From the NCBI RefSeq assembly GCF_013359865.1, contig NZ_JABMCE010000052.1, positions 1 through 64,000 of the forward strand: 64,000 nt of DNA, in the 5' to 3' direction. This document shows, piece by piece, positions 42,043 to 49,776 of this stretch. The translations under genes were made by a program, and so were the position numbers. A model generated the notes under the pieces. That model was not told the DNA's origin and searched no databases. It saw nothing but the letters and a program-made list of their open reading frames with translations. The stretch's first letter is position 1; each line of letters starts with the position of its first letter. Source of the DNA: Curtobacterium pusillum (GTDB lineage Bacteria; Actinomycetota; Actinomycetes; Actinomycetales; Microbacteriaceae).

Positions 42043-43527
42043 GTGGAGTTCCCGGGGGAGGCGGCCGGCGCGCGTGACGCGCCGACCTCCCCGGGGTCAC
42101 CCCGGGGCACGCGGTACCAGCAGGACGACACGCCCCGAGCGGGCAGGCGCGCTCCGCGCGCGACGCCGCACGGAAGCACCGACAGGTCCTCCGGGAACCC
42201 CACGCCTCTCGACGTCGTCGCCGTTGCCCTCGCCGACTCCTTCCTGACCGCCGAGCAGTGGGCGCACGACGAGCTGACCGCCGCGGGCTACGCCGTCGTC
42301 GGGGTCGAGCATGCGTACGTCGGGCTGGCCGTCGCCGCCGCGCTCGAGGCGCATCCGCGCCCGCCCGTCGACGCACCGCGACAGCTCGCGGCGGTGCTCA
42401 CCTCGTCTCCGCGCTTGGCCGAGCTGCACCGGTCGAGGGAACCGCGACGTCCGGTGCGGGTCCTCGCGCGTCGGGCGACGGCCGTGCGCTCCCGCCCGGA
42501 GACCGTGAGCCGGCTGCTTGTCGACACGCTGCCCGAGCTCGCTCGGGAGCTCGACCTCACCGTCGGCAGGCTGCTGTGGCTCGCGGACACCCGAGGCTGG
42601 AACCGCCGGCCGGGTCCGTCGAGCCCACTGCATCACCACCGGCACGAGTGGGTCCGGCGCCCCGGACGCACCCCGCGCCTGCTCGAGAAGCCGATGGACG
42701 TGCTGCGGCGCACGCAGCGGACGATCCTCGACGAACTCCTCACCGCGCTGCCGGTGCACGACGCGGCCCACGGGTTCGTCGCCGGCCGGAGCGTCGTCAC
42801 CGGAGCCGCCGCCCACACCGGGCAGCAGGTCGTCGTTTCGGCCGACCTGACGTCGTTCTTCGCGAGCGTGTCCGCTCCGACGGTCTACGGCGTCTTCCGG
42901 TCGGCGGGGTTCGCGGAGCCGCTCGCGCACGTGCTCACCGGGATCTGCACGCACCGAGTCCCGCCGCACGTGCTCACCGCGATGCCCGACGGGGGGACGC
43001 CCGAGGAGCGTACTGCCCTCCGTCAGATGCTCGCGGCAGCGCACCTGCCCCAGGGCGCGCCGACCTCACCGGCTCTCGCGAACACGGCGCTCCGACACCT
43101 CGACGCCCGCCTTGCCGGCTGGGCCGCTGCCGTCGACGCGGTGTACACGCGGTACGCCGACGACCTCACCTTCAGCGGTGGCCACCGGCTCGCCCGGCGA
43201 ACGGACGCGTTCCTGCGCGGCGTCGACCGGATCGTCACGGAGCAGGGGCACCGGCTGAACCCCCGGAAGACCCGGGTGCGGCGCCGCGGGGTCCGACAGA
43301 CGGTCACTGGCGTGGTCGTCAACGAGCGGACGTCGCCCGGTCGGCGCGAGGTCGACCGGCTGCACGCGCTGCTGCACAACGCCGCCGAGCACGGACCTGC
43401 GTCGCAGAACCGCGCCGGTCACCCGGACTTCCGGGCGCACCTGCTCGGCCGGATCGGATGGGTCGAGCAGGTGCACCCCGGGCGGGCCCGACGCCTGCGC
43501 GAGGAGTTCACCCGGATCGTCTGGTGA
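42043..43527 (+). CDS. Retron-like reverse transcriptase
   Basis: GTG 42043 (probably leaderless; ATG 41989 is an alternative) gives 494 residues. The RT palm is complete: V-S-A-D-L-T-S-F-F with catalytic Asp268, Q-G-A-P-T-S-P-A-L-A-N, Y-A-D-D (371-374), and R-L-N-P-R-K-T. The retron hallmark V-T-G is present at 421-423, but the NAxxH motif reads G-A-A-A-H (254-258). The first 60 residues are Pro/Arg/Gly-rich and their DNA folds into hairpins; residues 60-200 are helical. No maturase or integrase domain is fused. Retron RTs make multicopy satellite DNA from an adjacent RNA and act in phage defence; that role here is inference. Confidence 0.85.
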   Translation: MEFPGEAAGARDAPTSPGSPRGTRYQQDDTPRAGRRAPRATPHGSTDRSSGNPTPLDVVAVALADSFLTAEQWAHDELTAAGYAVVGVEHAYVGLAVAAALEAHPRPPVDAPRQLAAVLTSSPRLAELHRSREPRRPVRVLARRATAVRSRPETVSRLLVDTLPELARELDLTVGRLLWLADTRGWNRRPGPSSPLHHHRHEWVRRPGRTPRLLEKPMDVLRRTQRTILDELLTALPVHDAAHGFVAGRSVVTGAAAHTGQQVVVSADLTSFFASVSAPTVYGVFRSAGFAEPLAHVLTGICTHRVPPHVLTAMPDGGTPEERTALRQMLAAAHLPQGAPTSPALANTALRHLDARLAGWAAAVDAVYTRYADDLTFSGGHRLARRTDAFLRGVDRIVTEQGHRLNPRKTRVRRRGVRQTVTGVVVNERTSPGRREVDRLHALLHNAAEHGPASQNRAGHPDFRAHLLGRIGWVEQVHPGRARRLREEFTRIVW

Positions 43528-43546
43528 GCGAGGTGGGTCCGCTCAC

Positions 43547-43756
43547 AACACGAGCCTCCGGGAGGTCCTGCGCGGGTTCGGCGGGTACGGCGCCCGGATC
43601 GTCGTCGGCACGCCGGAGCAGGCGGCCGACACGATCGAGGAGTGGTACCGCTCCCGTGCGGCCGACGGCTTCAAACTCATGATCGACGAGTTCCCTCGGG
43701 GACTCGAGACCGTCGTCGACGAGCTCGTGCCGATCCTGCAGCGCCGCGGCCTCTGA
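43547..43756 (+). pseudogene. C-terminal remnant of an NtaA/SnaA/DszA-type flavin monooxygenase
   Basis: The open frame carries only the end of an LLM monooxygenase: L-R-E-V-L-R-G-F-G-G, then I-V-V-G-T-P-E-Q-A-A-D-T-I-E-E-W-Y, A-D-G-F, and V-P-I-L-Q-R-R-G-L then TGA. The family normally has about 380 further residues upstream; here the reverse transcriptase gene lies 20 bases before. The RT region probably replaced the 5' part of a gene belonging to the downstream LLM cluster. Confidence 0.75.
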
Positions 43757-43775
43757 ACCACCCCTCGCGTGACGT

Positions 43776-43810
43776 CGTGTGACACCAGCCGCGGAGCACT
43801 GCGTCACACG
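43776..43810. repeat. 8-bp inverted repeat CGTGTGAC/GTCACACG
   Basis: CGTGTGAC (43776-43783) and GTCACACG (43803-43810) are perfect inverted arms 19 bases apart. They lie in the spacer before the AhpD-like gene, where they could be an operator for the LLM operon or a weak terminator of the RT unit. Confidence 0.4.
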
Positions 43811-43878
43811 GCGAAACCGCGGTTCACGGTCCGCAACACCCGTCGCCCGAGGACCGGGACGGCCCTAGCGTCGCCGCC

Positions 43879-44235
43879 ATGACCGACTACCTGGACCGCG
43901 AGCACGACAAGACCTTCACGAAGGTCTACAAGCAGCAGACCCCGGACATCCTCAAGGCCTTCGTCCAGTTCGACGAGTCGGTGTTCCAGACCGAGGGACG
44001 AGCGATCCCGCTGAAGTACCGGGAGCTCATCGCCCTCGCCGTCGGCATCACGACGCAGTGCGTCTACTGCATCGACGGGCACAGCCAGCGCGCGGTGAAG
44101 GCCGGTGCGAACGACGCCGAGCTCGCCGAGGCCGCCTGGGTCGCGACGGCCATCCGCGCCGGCGGCGGGTTCGCCCACGGCCGGCTCGGCTTCAAGTTCG
44201 GCGCAAGCGCCGTCGACCCGGAACACACCCACTAG
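43879..44235 (+). CDS. AhpD-like carboxymuconolactone decarboxylase-fold protein
   Basis: ATG 43879 gives 118 residues. The peroxidase-type motif C-V-Y-C-I-D-G-H (about 59-66) gives a redox Cys pair and a His. The fold is all-helical, and such proteins reduce peroxides or act as thiol oxidoreductases. It lies 13 bases before an LLM monooxygenase start, so it is probably the first gene of that operon and may remove peroxide formed by flavin enzymes. Confidence 0.85.
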   Translation: MTDYLDREHDKTFTKVYKQQTPDILKAFVQFDESVFQTEGRAIPLKYRELIALAVGITTQCVYCIDGHSQRAVKAGANDAELAEAAWVATAIRAGGGFAHGRLGFKFGASAVDPEHTH

Positions 44236-44248
44236 GAGCGTGCGCACC

Positions 44249-45442
44249 ATGCCCGACCGCATCACCCTCGTCACCGCCCTGCAGGGCGCCGGCTGGCACC
44301 CCGCCGCCTGGCGCGTCGCCGGCCCGGCGGCGCAGCGACTCACGAGCCTCCGGCACTGGCGCGACGTCGTCGTCGAGCAGGACCGCCTGGGCGTCGACGC
44401 CGTCACCATCGAGGACTCCTTCACCGCCGGCCCCGTCGACGCCGCGGGCGACCTCGACACCCGCACGGTCGTCGGCCGGCTCGACGCGCTCCTCGTCGCG
44501 AACGCGGTCGCCCCCGCGACGCGCGCCGTCGGTCTGGTGCCGACCGTCTCCGTGACGCACACCGAACCCTTCCACGTCGCCACGGGCCTCCAGACCCTCG
44601 ACCACGTCTCGCTCGGGCGAGCCGGATGGCGGGCCCAGGTGAGTCCGACGGTCCGCGAGGCGGCGCTCTTCGGCCGTCGCCCCGGCGGTGACGATGCTGC
44701 CGTCCTCTTCGACGAGGCCCGCGAGGTCGCCGAGGTCGTGCGCCGCCTCTGGGACAGCTGGGACGACGACGCGATCATCCGCGACGTCGCGACCGGCCGC
44801 TTCATCGACCGCGACCGCATCCACAACGCCGAGTACGAGGGCTCGTTCGTCTCCGCGCACGGCGCGTCGATCGTGCCACGGTCGCCGCAGGGGCGCCCGC
44901 CGGTCTTCTCGCTCGCGCACCGTGCCGACGCGGCCGCGTTCGCCGTGGACGCTGCGGACGTCGTGCTGGTCACGCCCGGCTACGGCGGACGGGAGGCGCG
45001 GGACCTGTTGGATGAAATCCGTCATCTCGAGCAGGTGGCTGGTTCCGACGTCCGTCGTCCGGTCCTCGCGGACCTCGCGGTGCTCATCGGGTCCTCGGCG
45101 GCCGAGGCCGCCGACGAGCTCGCCGCGCTCGACGCCGCTGCCGGAGCGCCGTACTCGGTCGGTTCCGGATCGGATACGTCCGTCCTCGCGACCACGGTTC
45201 CGGAGCTGGTGGCGCTGATCGGGGACCTTCGGGCTCTCGGCTACGCCGGCGTCCGGCTGCGGCCGCTGCGCATCCCGATCGACAGCACCGCGATCGCGCG
45301 GCAGCTCGTCCCCGGGCTCGTCACGGCCGGTCTCCGTGCCGACGTGGCCTCCCGTCCCACCGCCGACCTGCGCACGCGGCTCGGCATCGCCCCGGCGGTC
45401 AGCCGGTACGCGTCCTCGTCCTCGTTGGGGGTCTCAGCATGA
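44249..45442 (+). CDS. Luciferase-like (LLM) flavin-dependent monooxygenase, divergent
   Basis: ATG 44249 follows AGGAG and gives 397 residues. TIM-barrel LLM features include the N-terminal I-T-L-V-T-A-L-Q-G-A-G-W-H-P, E-Q-D-R-L-G-V-D-A-V-T-I-E-D, L-V-P-T-V-S-V-T, and L-Q-T-L-D-H-V-S-L-G-R-A-G-W. It would use FMNH2 and O2 to oxidise a small substrate. It is diverged from the other copies in the operon. The stop overlaps the next start (ATGA). Confidence 0.8.
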   Translation: MPDRITLVTALQGAGWHPAAWRVAGPAAQRLTSLRHWRDVVVEQDRLGVDAVTIEDSFTAGPVDAAGDLDTRTVVGRLDALLVANAVAPATRAVGLVPTVSVTHTEPFHVATGLQTLDHVSLGRAGWRAQVSPTVREAALFGRRPGGDDAAVLFDEAREVAEVVRRLWDSWDDDAIIRDVATGRFIDRDRIHNAEYEGSFVSAHGASIVPRSPQGRPPVFSLAHRADAAAFAVDAADVVLVTPGYGGREARDLLDEIRHLEQVAGSDVRRPVLADLAVLIGSSAAEAADELAALDAAAGAPYSVGSGSDTSVLATTVPELVALIGDLRALGYAGVRLRPLRIPIDSTAIARQLVPGLVTAGLRADVASRPTADLRTRLGIAPAVSRYASSSSLGVSA

Positions 45443-46809
45443 GCAGCAAGCGTCAGGTCCACCTCGCCGCGCACTTCCCGGGCGTCAACAACACGACCGT
45501 CTGGAGCGACGACCGCGCCGAGAGCCAGATCGCGTTCTCGTCGTTCGAGCACTTCGCGAAGAACGCCGAGCGCGGGTTCTTCGACTACCTCTTCCTCGCC
45601 GAAGGGCTGCGACTCCGCGAGCAGAAGGGCCGGATCCACGACCTCGACGTCGTCGGCCGTCCGAACACGCTCGCGATCCTCGCCGCTCTGGCCGGCGTGA
45701 CGTCGCACATCGGGCTGGTCGGGACCCTGCAGACGACCTTCAACGAACCGGTCGAGCTCGCGAAGCAGCTCGCCACGCTCGACCACCTCACCGACGGCCG
45801 CGCGGGCTGGAACGTCGTGACGAGTTCGGACGCGTTCCACGGCGCGAACTTCCGCCGTGGCGGGTACCTCGACCACGCGGAGCGGTACACGCGCGCCGCG
45901 GAGTTCATCGAGCTCTCCCGCGAGCTCTGGGACTCGTGGGAGCAGGACGCCGTCGTGGCGAACCTCCCGACCGGGGTCTTCGCCGACCGCTCCCGGATTC
46001 GCGACGTCGACCACCACGGCCCGCAGTTCGACGTCACCGGCACGTTCCCAGTGCCGCGGAGCCCGCAGGAGCACCCCGTGGTCGTCCAGGCCGGCGACTC
46101 CGACGAGGGCCGCGAACTCGCCGCAGCCCACGCCGAGGTGATCTTCTCTCTGCACACCGAGTTCCACGACGCGAAGTCCTACTACGACGACATCACGGCA
46201 CGACTCGAGCGCTTCGGCCGGTCGAAGGACGAGCTGCACATCCTGCCGGCGTCGACCTTCGTGCTCGGCGACACACCGGAGGACGCCGCCGAGAAGGCCC
46301 GAGCCATCCAACGCGCCCAGGTCAGCCCCGCCACGGCGATCGCGTTCCTCGAGCAGGTCTGGAACCGCGACCTTTCCGGGTACGACGTCGACGGGCCCCT
46401 GCCGGACGTCGAGCCCGACCTCGACGCGGACACCATCACCCGCGGTCGGGTCCGGCACGTGCTGGACCCGCGCGCGCTCGTGCAGTCGTGGCGCGACCGG
46501 GCCGCCGCCGAACACCTCTCGATCCGCGACCTCGTCATCGAGGTGTCCACGCGCGGCGGCTTCGTCGGCACGCCGTCGTACATCGCCTCGGAGATCGACC
46601 GGTACGTGCAGGAGCGGGCCACGGACGGCTTCGTGGTCGTGCCGCACACCAACCCGTACGGTCTCGACGAGTTCGTCGACACGGTCGTCCCGCTGCTCCA
46701 GGAGCGCGGCGTGTACCGGGAGTCGTACACCGAGGGCGCGACGCTCCGCGACACGCTCGGCCTACCGGGGACCATCCGTTCGCGCCAGCGGACCGGGGCA
46801 CTCGCATGA
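45439..46809 (+). CDS. NtaA/SnaA/DszA-family FMN-dependent monooxygenase
   Basis: ATG 45439 overlaps the preceding stop and gives 456 residues, the usual length for the family. Typical blocks are A-A-H-F-P-G-V-N-N-T, F-D-Y-L-F-L-A-E-G-L-R-L, G-L-V-G-T-L-Q-T-T-F-N-E-P, R-A-G-W-N-V-V-T-S, and the C-terminal V-V-P-L-L-Q-E-R-G-V-Y-R. Members oxidise nitrilotriacetate, EDTA, dibenzothiophene sulfone and similar compounds with FMNH2 from a separate reductase. No reductase gene is seen nearby. Confidence 0.9.
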   Translation: MSSKRQVHLAAHFPGVNNTTVWSDDRAESQIAFSSFEHFAKNAERGFFDYLFLAEGLRLREQKGRIHDLDVVGRPNTLAILAALAGVTSHIGLVGTLQTTFNEPVELAKQLATLDHLTDGRAGWNVVTSSDAFHGANFRRGGYLDHAERYTRAAEFIELSRELWDSWEQDAVVANLPTGVFADRSRIRDVDHHGPQFDVTGTFPVPRSPQEHPVVVQAGDSDEGRELAAAHAEVIFSLHTEFHDAKSYYDDITARLERFGRSKDELHILPASTFVLGDTPEDAAEKARAIQRAQVSPATAIAFLEQVWNRDLSGYDVDGPLPDVEPDLDADTITRGRVRHVLDPRALVQSWRDRAAAEHLSIRDLVIEVSTRGGFVGTPSYIASEIDRYVQERATDGFVVVPHTNPYGLDEFVDTVVPLLQERGVYRESYTEGATLRDTLGLPGTIRSRQRTGALA

Positions 46810-47837
46810 CGGTCTCGAGTCTCGCGATCCTGGTCCCCGGGAACTTCGAGGACGACGCGCCCGTCGAGGGGCTCGAGGCCACGCTCGACCTCTTCGCCAC
46901 GGCGGAGCGTCTCGGTGTCGACGGCGCCTGGGTCCGGCACCGCCACCTCGAGCACGGGATCGGCTCCGCGGCGGTGTTCCTGGCCGCGGCGTCGCAGCGT
47001 ACGACCGCGATCGAGCTCGGCGTCGCGGTGGTGCCGATCGGGTGGGAGAGCCCGTTCCGTCTCGCCGAGGACTTCTCGCTCGCGGACGTGTTGTCGCACG
47101 GACGGCTCCAGGTCGGGCTGTCGACGAGCGCGCCGCACGAGGACATCCTCGGCGACCTGGTGTTCGACGGCGACTGGCGCTCGTTCGACCGTGGGTACGG
47201 CCGCGTGACCCGGTTCGTGGACAACCTGCGCGGGTCGTTCCTCGGCGAGGAGGACACGCTCATCCAGAGCCCGGGCAACGTGCAGCGACCGCGTCTGCAG
47301 CCGTACGCCCCGGGCCTCGTCGACCGGGTGTGGTACGGCGGGGGATCGCTCCGCTCGGCGGCCTTCGCCGGGAGCGCCGGCCTCAACCTGCTCATCGGCA
47401 ACCTCACCTCGGGTGAGGGCACCGACGACTACGGCACCGCGCAGCGGAACCAGCTCGCCGCGTACCGTGCGGCGCTGCCGTCGGGCCGCGCACCCCGCGT
47501 GGCCTGGGGACGGTGTGTCGTCCCGACGGACTCGGCCGACCGCACCTCGCGCGACCGCTACCGGTCGTGGTACGAGTCGCGCCTCGCTCGCCAGACCGCG
47601 CCGCAGGGTCCTCGTCGCACCCTCTTCTCGGCGGACCTCGTGGGTCCGGCCGAGCACATCGTCGAACAGCTCGTGCAGGACGCCACACTCGCTGAGGTCG
47701 ACGAGTTCCGCATCGAGCTGCCGTACGAGTTCGCCGGCGACGAGTACGAGCAGATCGTCGCCGACGTCGTGTCGAAGGTCGCACCGGCGCTCGGCTGGAC
47801 GGCGCGCCCGGCGCCCCGCCAGGTGGTGACGGCGTGA
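46806..47837 (+). CDS. LLM flavin-dependent monooxygenase associated with peptide-type transporter
   Basis: ATG 46806 overlaps the preceding stop and gives 343 residues. Features are L-D-L-F-A-T-A-E-R-L-G-V-D-G-A-W-V-R, E-L-G-V-A-V-V-P-I-G, and L-A-D-V-L-S-H-G-R-L-Q-V-G-L-S-T. It resembles the LLM subgroup often encoded beside peptide/nickel-type ABC transporters (KPN_01858-like, from memory). Its stop overlaps the permease start, so enzyme and importer are translationally coupled. Confidence 0.8.
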   Translation: MTVSSLAILVPGNFEDDAPVEGLEATLDLFATAERLGVDGAWVRHRHLEHGIGSAAVFLAAASQRTTAIELGVAVVPIGWESPFRLAEDFSLADVLSHGRLQVGLSTSAPHEDILGDLVFDGDWRSFDRGYGRVTRFVDNLRGSFLGEEDTLIQSPGNVQRPRLQPYAPGLVDRVWYGGGSLRSAAFAGSAGLNLLIGNLTSGEGTDDYGTAQRNQLAAYRAALPSGRAPRVAWGRCVVPTDSADRTSRDRYRSWYESRLARQTAPQGPRRTLFSADLVGPAEHIVEQLVQDATLAEVDEFRIELPYEFAGDEYEQIVADVVSKVAPALGWTARPAPRQVVTA

Positions 47838-48889
47838 CCCGGTACGTGTTCTCGCGCATCGGGCAGGCGGTGCTCGTGCTCTGGGCTGCGTGGACGATCT
47901 CCTTCTTCGTCCTCTACGTCCTGCCGAGCGACCCCGCCCGGATCATGCTCGGCCCGGACGCCACCGACGTGTCGCAGGCGCAGCTCGACGCGCTCCGCCA
48001 CCAGTACGGCCTCGACCAGCCCGTCCTCGTGCAGTACGTCCAGCACCTCGGCTCGCTGCTGACGGGTGACCTCGGCCACTCGATCGGCGTCGGACGGCCG
48101 GTCTCCCAGGTGATCGGCGAGGCCGTCGGCCCGACCGTGCAGATCGCGGTCGTCGGCCTGCTGCTGGCCATCGTGTTCGGCGGGGGACTCGCGGTCCTCG
48201 CGACCTGGACCCGGAACCGTTCCCTCGGACAGTTCCTCCTGCAGCTGCCCCCGATCGGCGTCGCCGTCCCGGGCTTCTGGTTCGCCCTGCTGCTCGTGCA
48301 GTGGTTCTCGTTCGGCCTGCACGTGTTCCCGGCGTTCGGCGGCGAGGGACCTCCGTCGGTCGTGCTGCCCGCGATCACCCTGGCGCTGCCCACCGGTGCG
48401 ACGATCGCCCAGCTGCTGTCGAAGTCCCTCGTGGCGACGCTCCGCGAGCCGTACGTCGACACCGCGTACGCCAAGGGCGCCGGGCGCTGGCGGGTGCAGC
48501 TCCGGCACGCGCTGAAGAACGCCGCGTTGCCGGCCCTCACCGTCACCGGACTCATCGTCGGGCAGCTGTTCTCCGGCACCGTCGTCACCGAGACGGTGTT
48601 CTCCCGCCCGGGCCTCGGCCGCGTCACCGCGACGGCGGTGCAGGGGCAGGACATCCCCGTCGTCCAGGGCATCGTGCTCGTCGCCGCGGCGATCTTCGTC
48701 GTCGCGAACCTCGTCGTCGACCTCGTGTACCCGCTCCTCGACCCGCGTGTGGTCCTGGCGGGGAGTCGCCGGAAGCTCCGGGAGCAGGACGGTACGGCCC
48801 CGGGCGACGGCACGCCGGACGGGCCGCGCGGCGCGACGCCGGGCGGCGGAACCGGCACCACGACCGCACCCCAGGGAGCCCCCGCATGA
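47834..48889 (+). CDS. Peptide-type ABC transporter permease (DppB-like)
   Basis: GTG 47834 overlaps the preceding stop and gives 351 residues. Six helices are expected, with the DppB N-terminus (L-V-L-W-A-A-W-T-I-S-F-F-V-L-Y-V), Y-G-L-D-Q-P-V, and the cytosolic EAA-like loop Y-A-K-G-A-G-R-W. The last 35 residues are a Gly/Pro/Thr-rich tail. Forms the channel with the next gene product. Confidence 0.9.
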   Translation: MTRYVFSRIGQAVLVLWAAWTISFFVLYVLPSDPARIMLGPDATDVSQAQLDALRHQYGLDQPVLVQYVQHLGSLLTGDLGHSIGVGRPVSQVIGEAVGPTVQIAVVGLLLAIVFGGGLAVLATWTRNRSLGQFLLQLPPIGVAVPGFWFALLLVQWFSFGLHVFPAFGGEGPPSVVLPAITLALPTGATIAQLLSKSLVATLREPYVDTAYAKGAGRWRVQLRHALKNAALPALTVTGLIVGQLFSGTVVTETVFSRPGLGRVTATAVQGQDIPVVQGIVLVAAAIFVVANLVVDLVYPLLDPRVVLAGSRRKLREQDGTAPGDGTPDGPRGATPGGGTGTTTAPQGAPA

Positions 48890-49776
48890 CCGAGACCACG
48901 CAGCTCGCGATCGGCCGTTCCGCGCCGCTCGTCACCGACCGGCTCCCCGGGGGAGCGACCGCGCTGCGGGGTCTCGTCGCCCGGCCGACACTCACGGTCG
49001 CGGTCCTCTGGCTCGCCCTCGTCGTCCTCGCCGCGCTGCTCCCCGGAGCCCTGACACACCACGACCCGCTCGCCGCGGAGCCGGCCGTGAAGCTCACCGC
49101 GCCGGACGCCGCGCACTGGTTCGGCACCGACCAGCTCGGTCGCGACCTCTACGCACGCGTCATCCACGGCACCGCGCTGACCCTGCAGGCCGCGATCCTC
49201 GCGATCCTCATCGGCCTCGTCGGCGGCTCGGTGGTCGGGCTCCTCGCCGGGTTCGTCGGCGGGGCGGTCGACACCGTGCTCATGCGTGTCGCGGACGTCC
49301 TGCTCGCGATCCCGAGCCTGTTGCTGTCGCTGACGATCGTCACCGTCCTGGGCTTCGGCACCGTGAACGTCGCGGTGGCGGTCGGCGTCGCGAGCATCGC
49401 CACCATCGCTCGGATCATGCGCTCCGAGGTCGTTCGGGTCCGCACGGCGGCCTACGTCGAAGCCGCCTCCGCGAACGGCAACCGTTGGTGGCGCGTCCTG
49501 CTCGTGCACGTGCTGCCGAACGCCGCCGGTCCGGTGCTCGTGCTCGCCGCACTCGAGTTCGGCACCGCGATCCTCGCCGTCTCGAGCCTGAGCTTCCTCG
49601 GCTACGGCGCCCAGCCGCCACAGCCCGAGTGGGGCTCCCTGGTCGCCACCGGTCGCGACTTCATCGCGACCTCGTGGTGGCTCACCACCATCCCGGGTCT
49701 CGTCATCGCGGTCACGGTCCTCGCCGGCAACCGCGTCGCCCGGGCCCTCGACACCGAACGGCGGGCCGTCCGATGA
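48886..49776 (+). CDS. Peptide-type ABC transporter permease (DppC-like)
   Basis: ATG 48886 overlaps the preceding gene and gives 296 residues. DppC features include H-W-F-G-T-D-Q-L-G-R-D-L-Y-A-R before the core helices, the EAA loop Y-V-E-A-A-S-A-N-G, and L-S-F-L-G-Y-G-A-Q-P-P-Q-P-E-W-G near the end. Partner of the DppB-like protein. Confidence 0.9.
   Translation: MTETTQLAIGRSAPLVTDRLPGGATALRGLVARPTLTVAVLWLALVVLAALLPGALTHHDPLAAEPAVKLTAPDAAHWFGTDQLGRDLYARVIHGTALTLQAAILAILIGLVGGSVVGLLAGFVGGAVDTVLMRVADVLLAIPSLLLSLTIVTVLGFGTVNVAVAVGVASIATIARIMRSEVVRVRTAAYVEAASANGNRWWRVLLVHVLPNAAGPVLVLAALEFGTAILAVSSLSFLGYGAQPPQPEWGSLVATGRDFIATSWWLTTIPGLVIAVTVLAGNRVARALDTERRAVR

Noticed and set aside
42055..42107. 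Hairpins as a canonical retron msr-msd RNA
   Set aside because: They lie downstream of the only good promoter-like element and inside the apparent RT reading frame, and no G-containing branch site could be assigned. Kept only as part of the RT finding.
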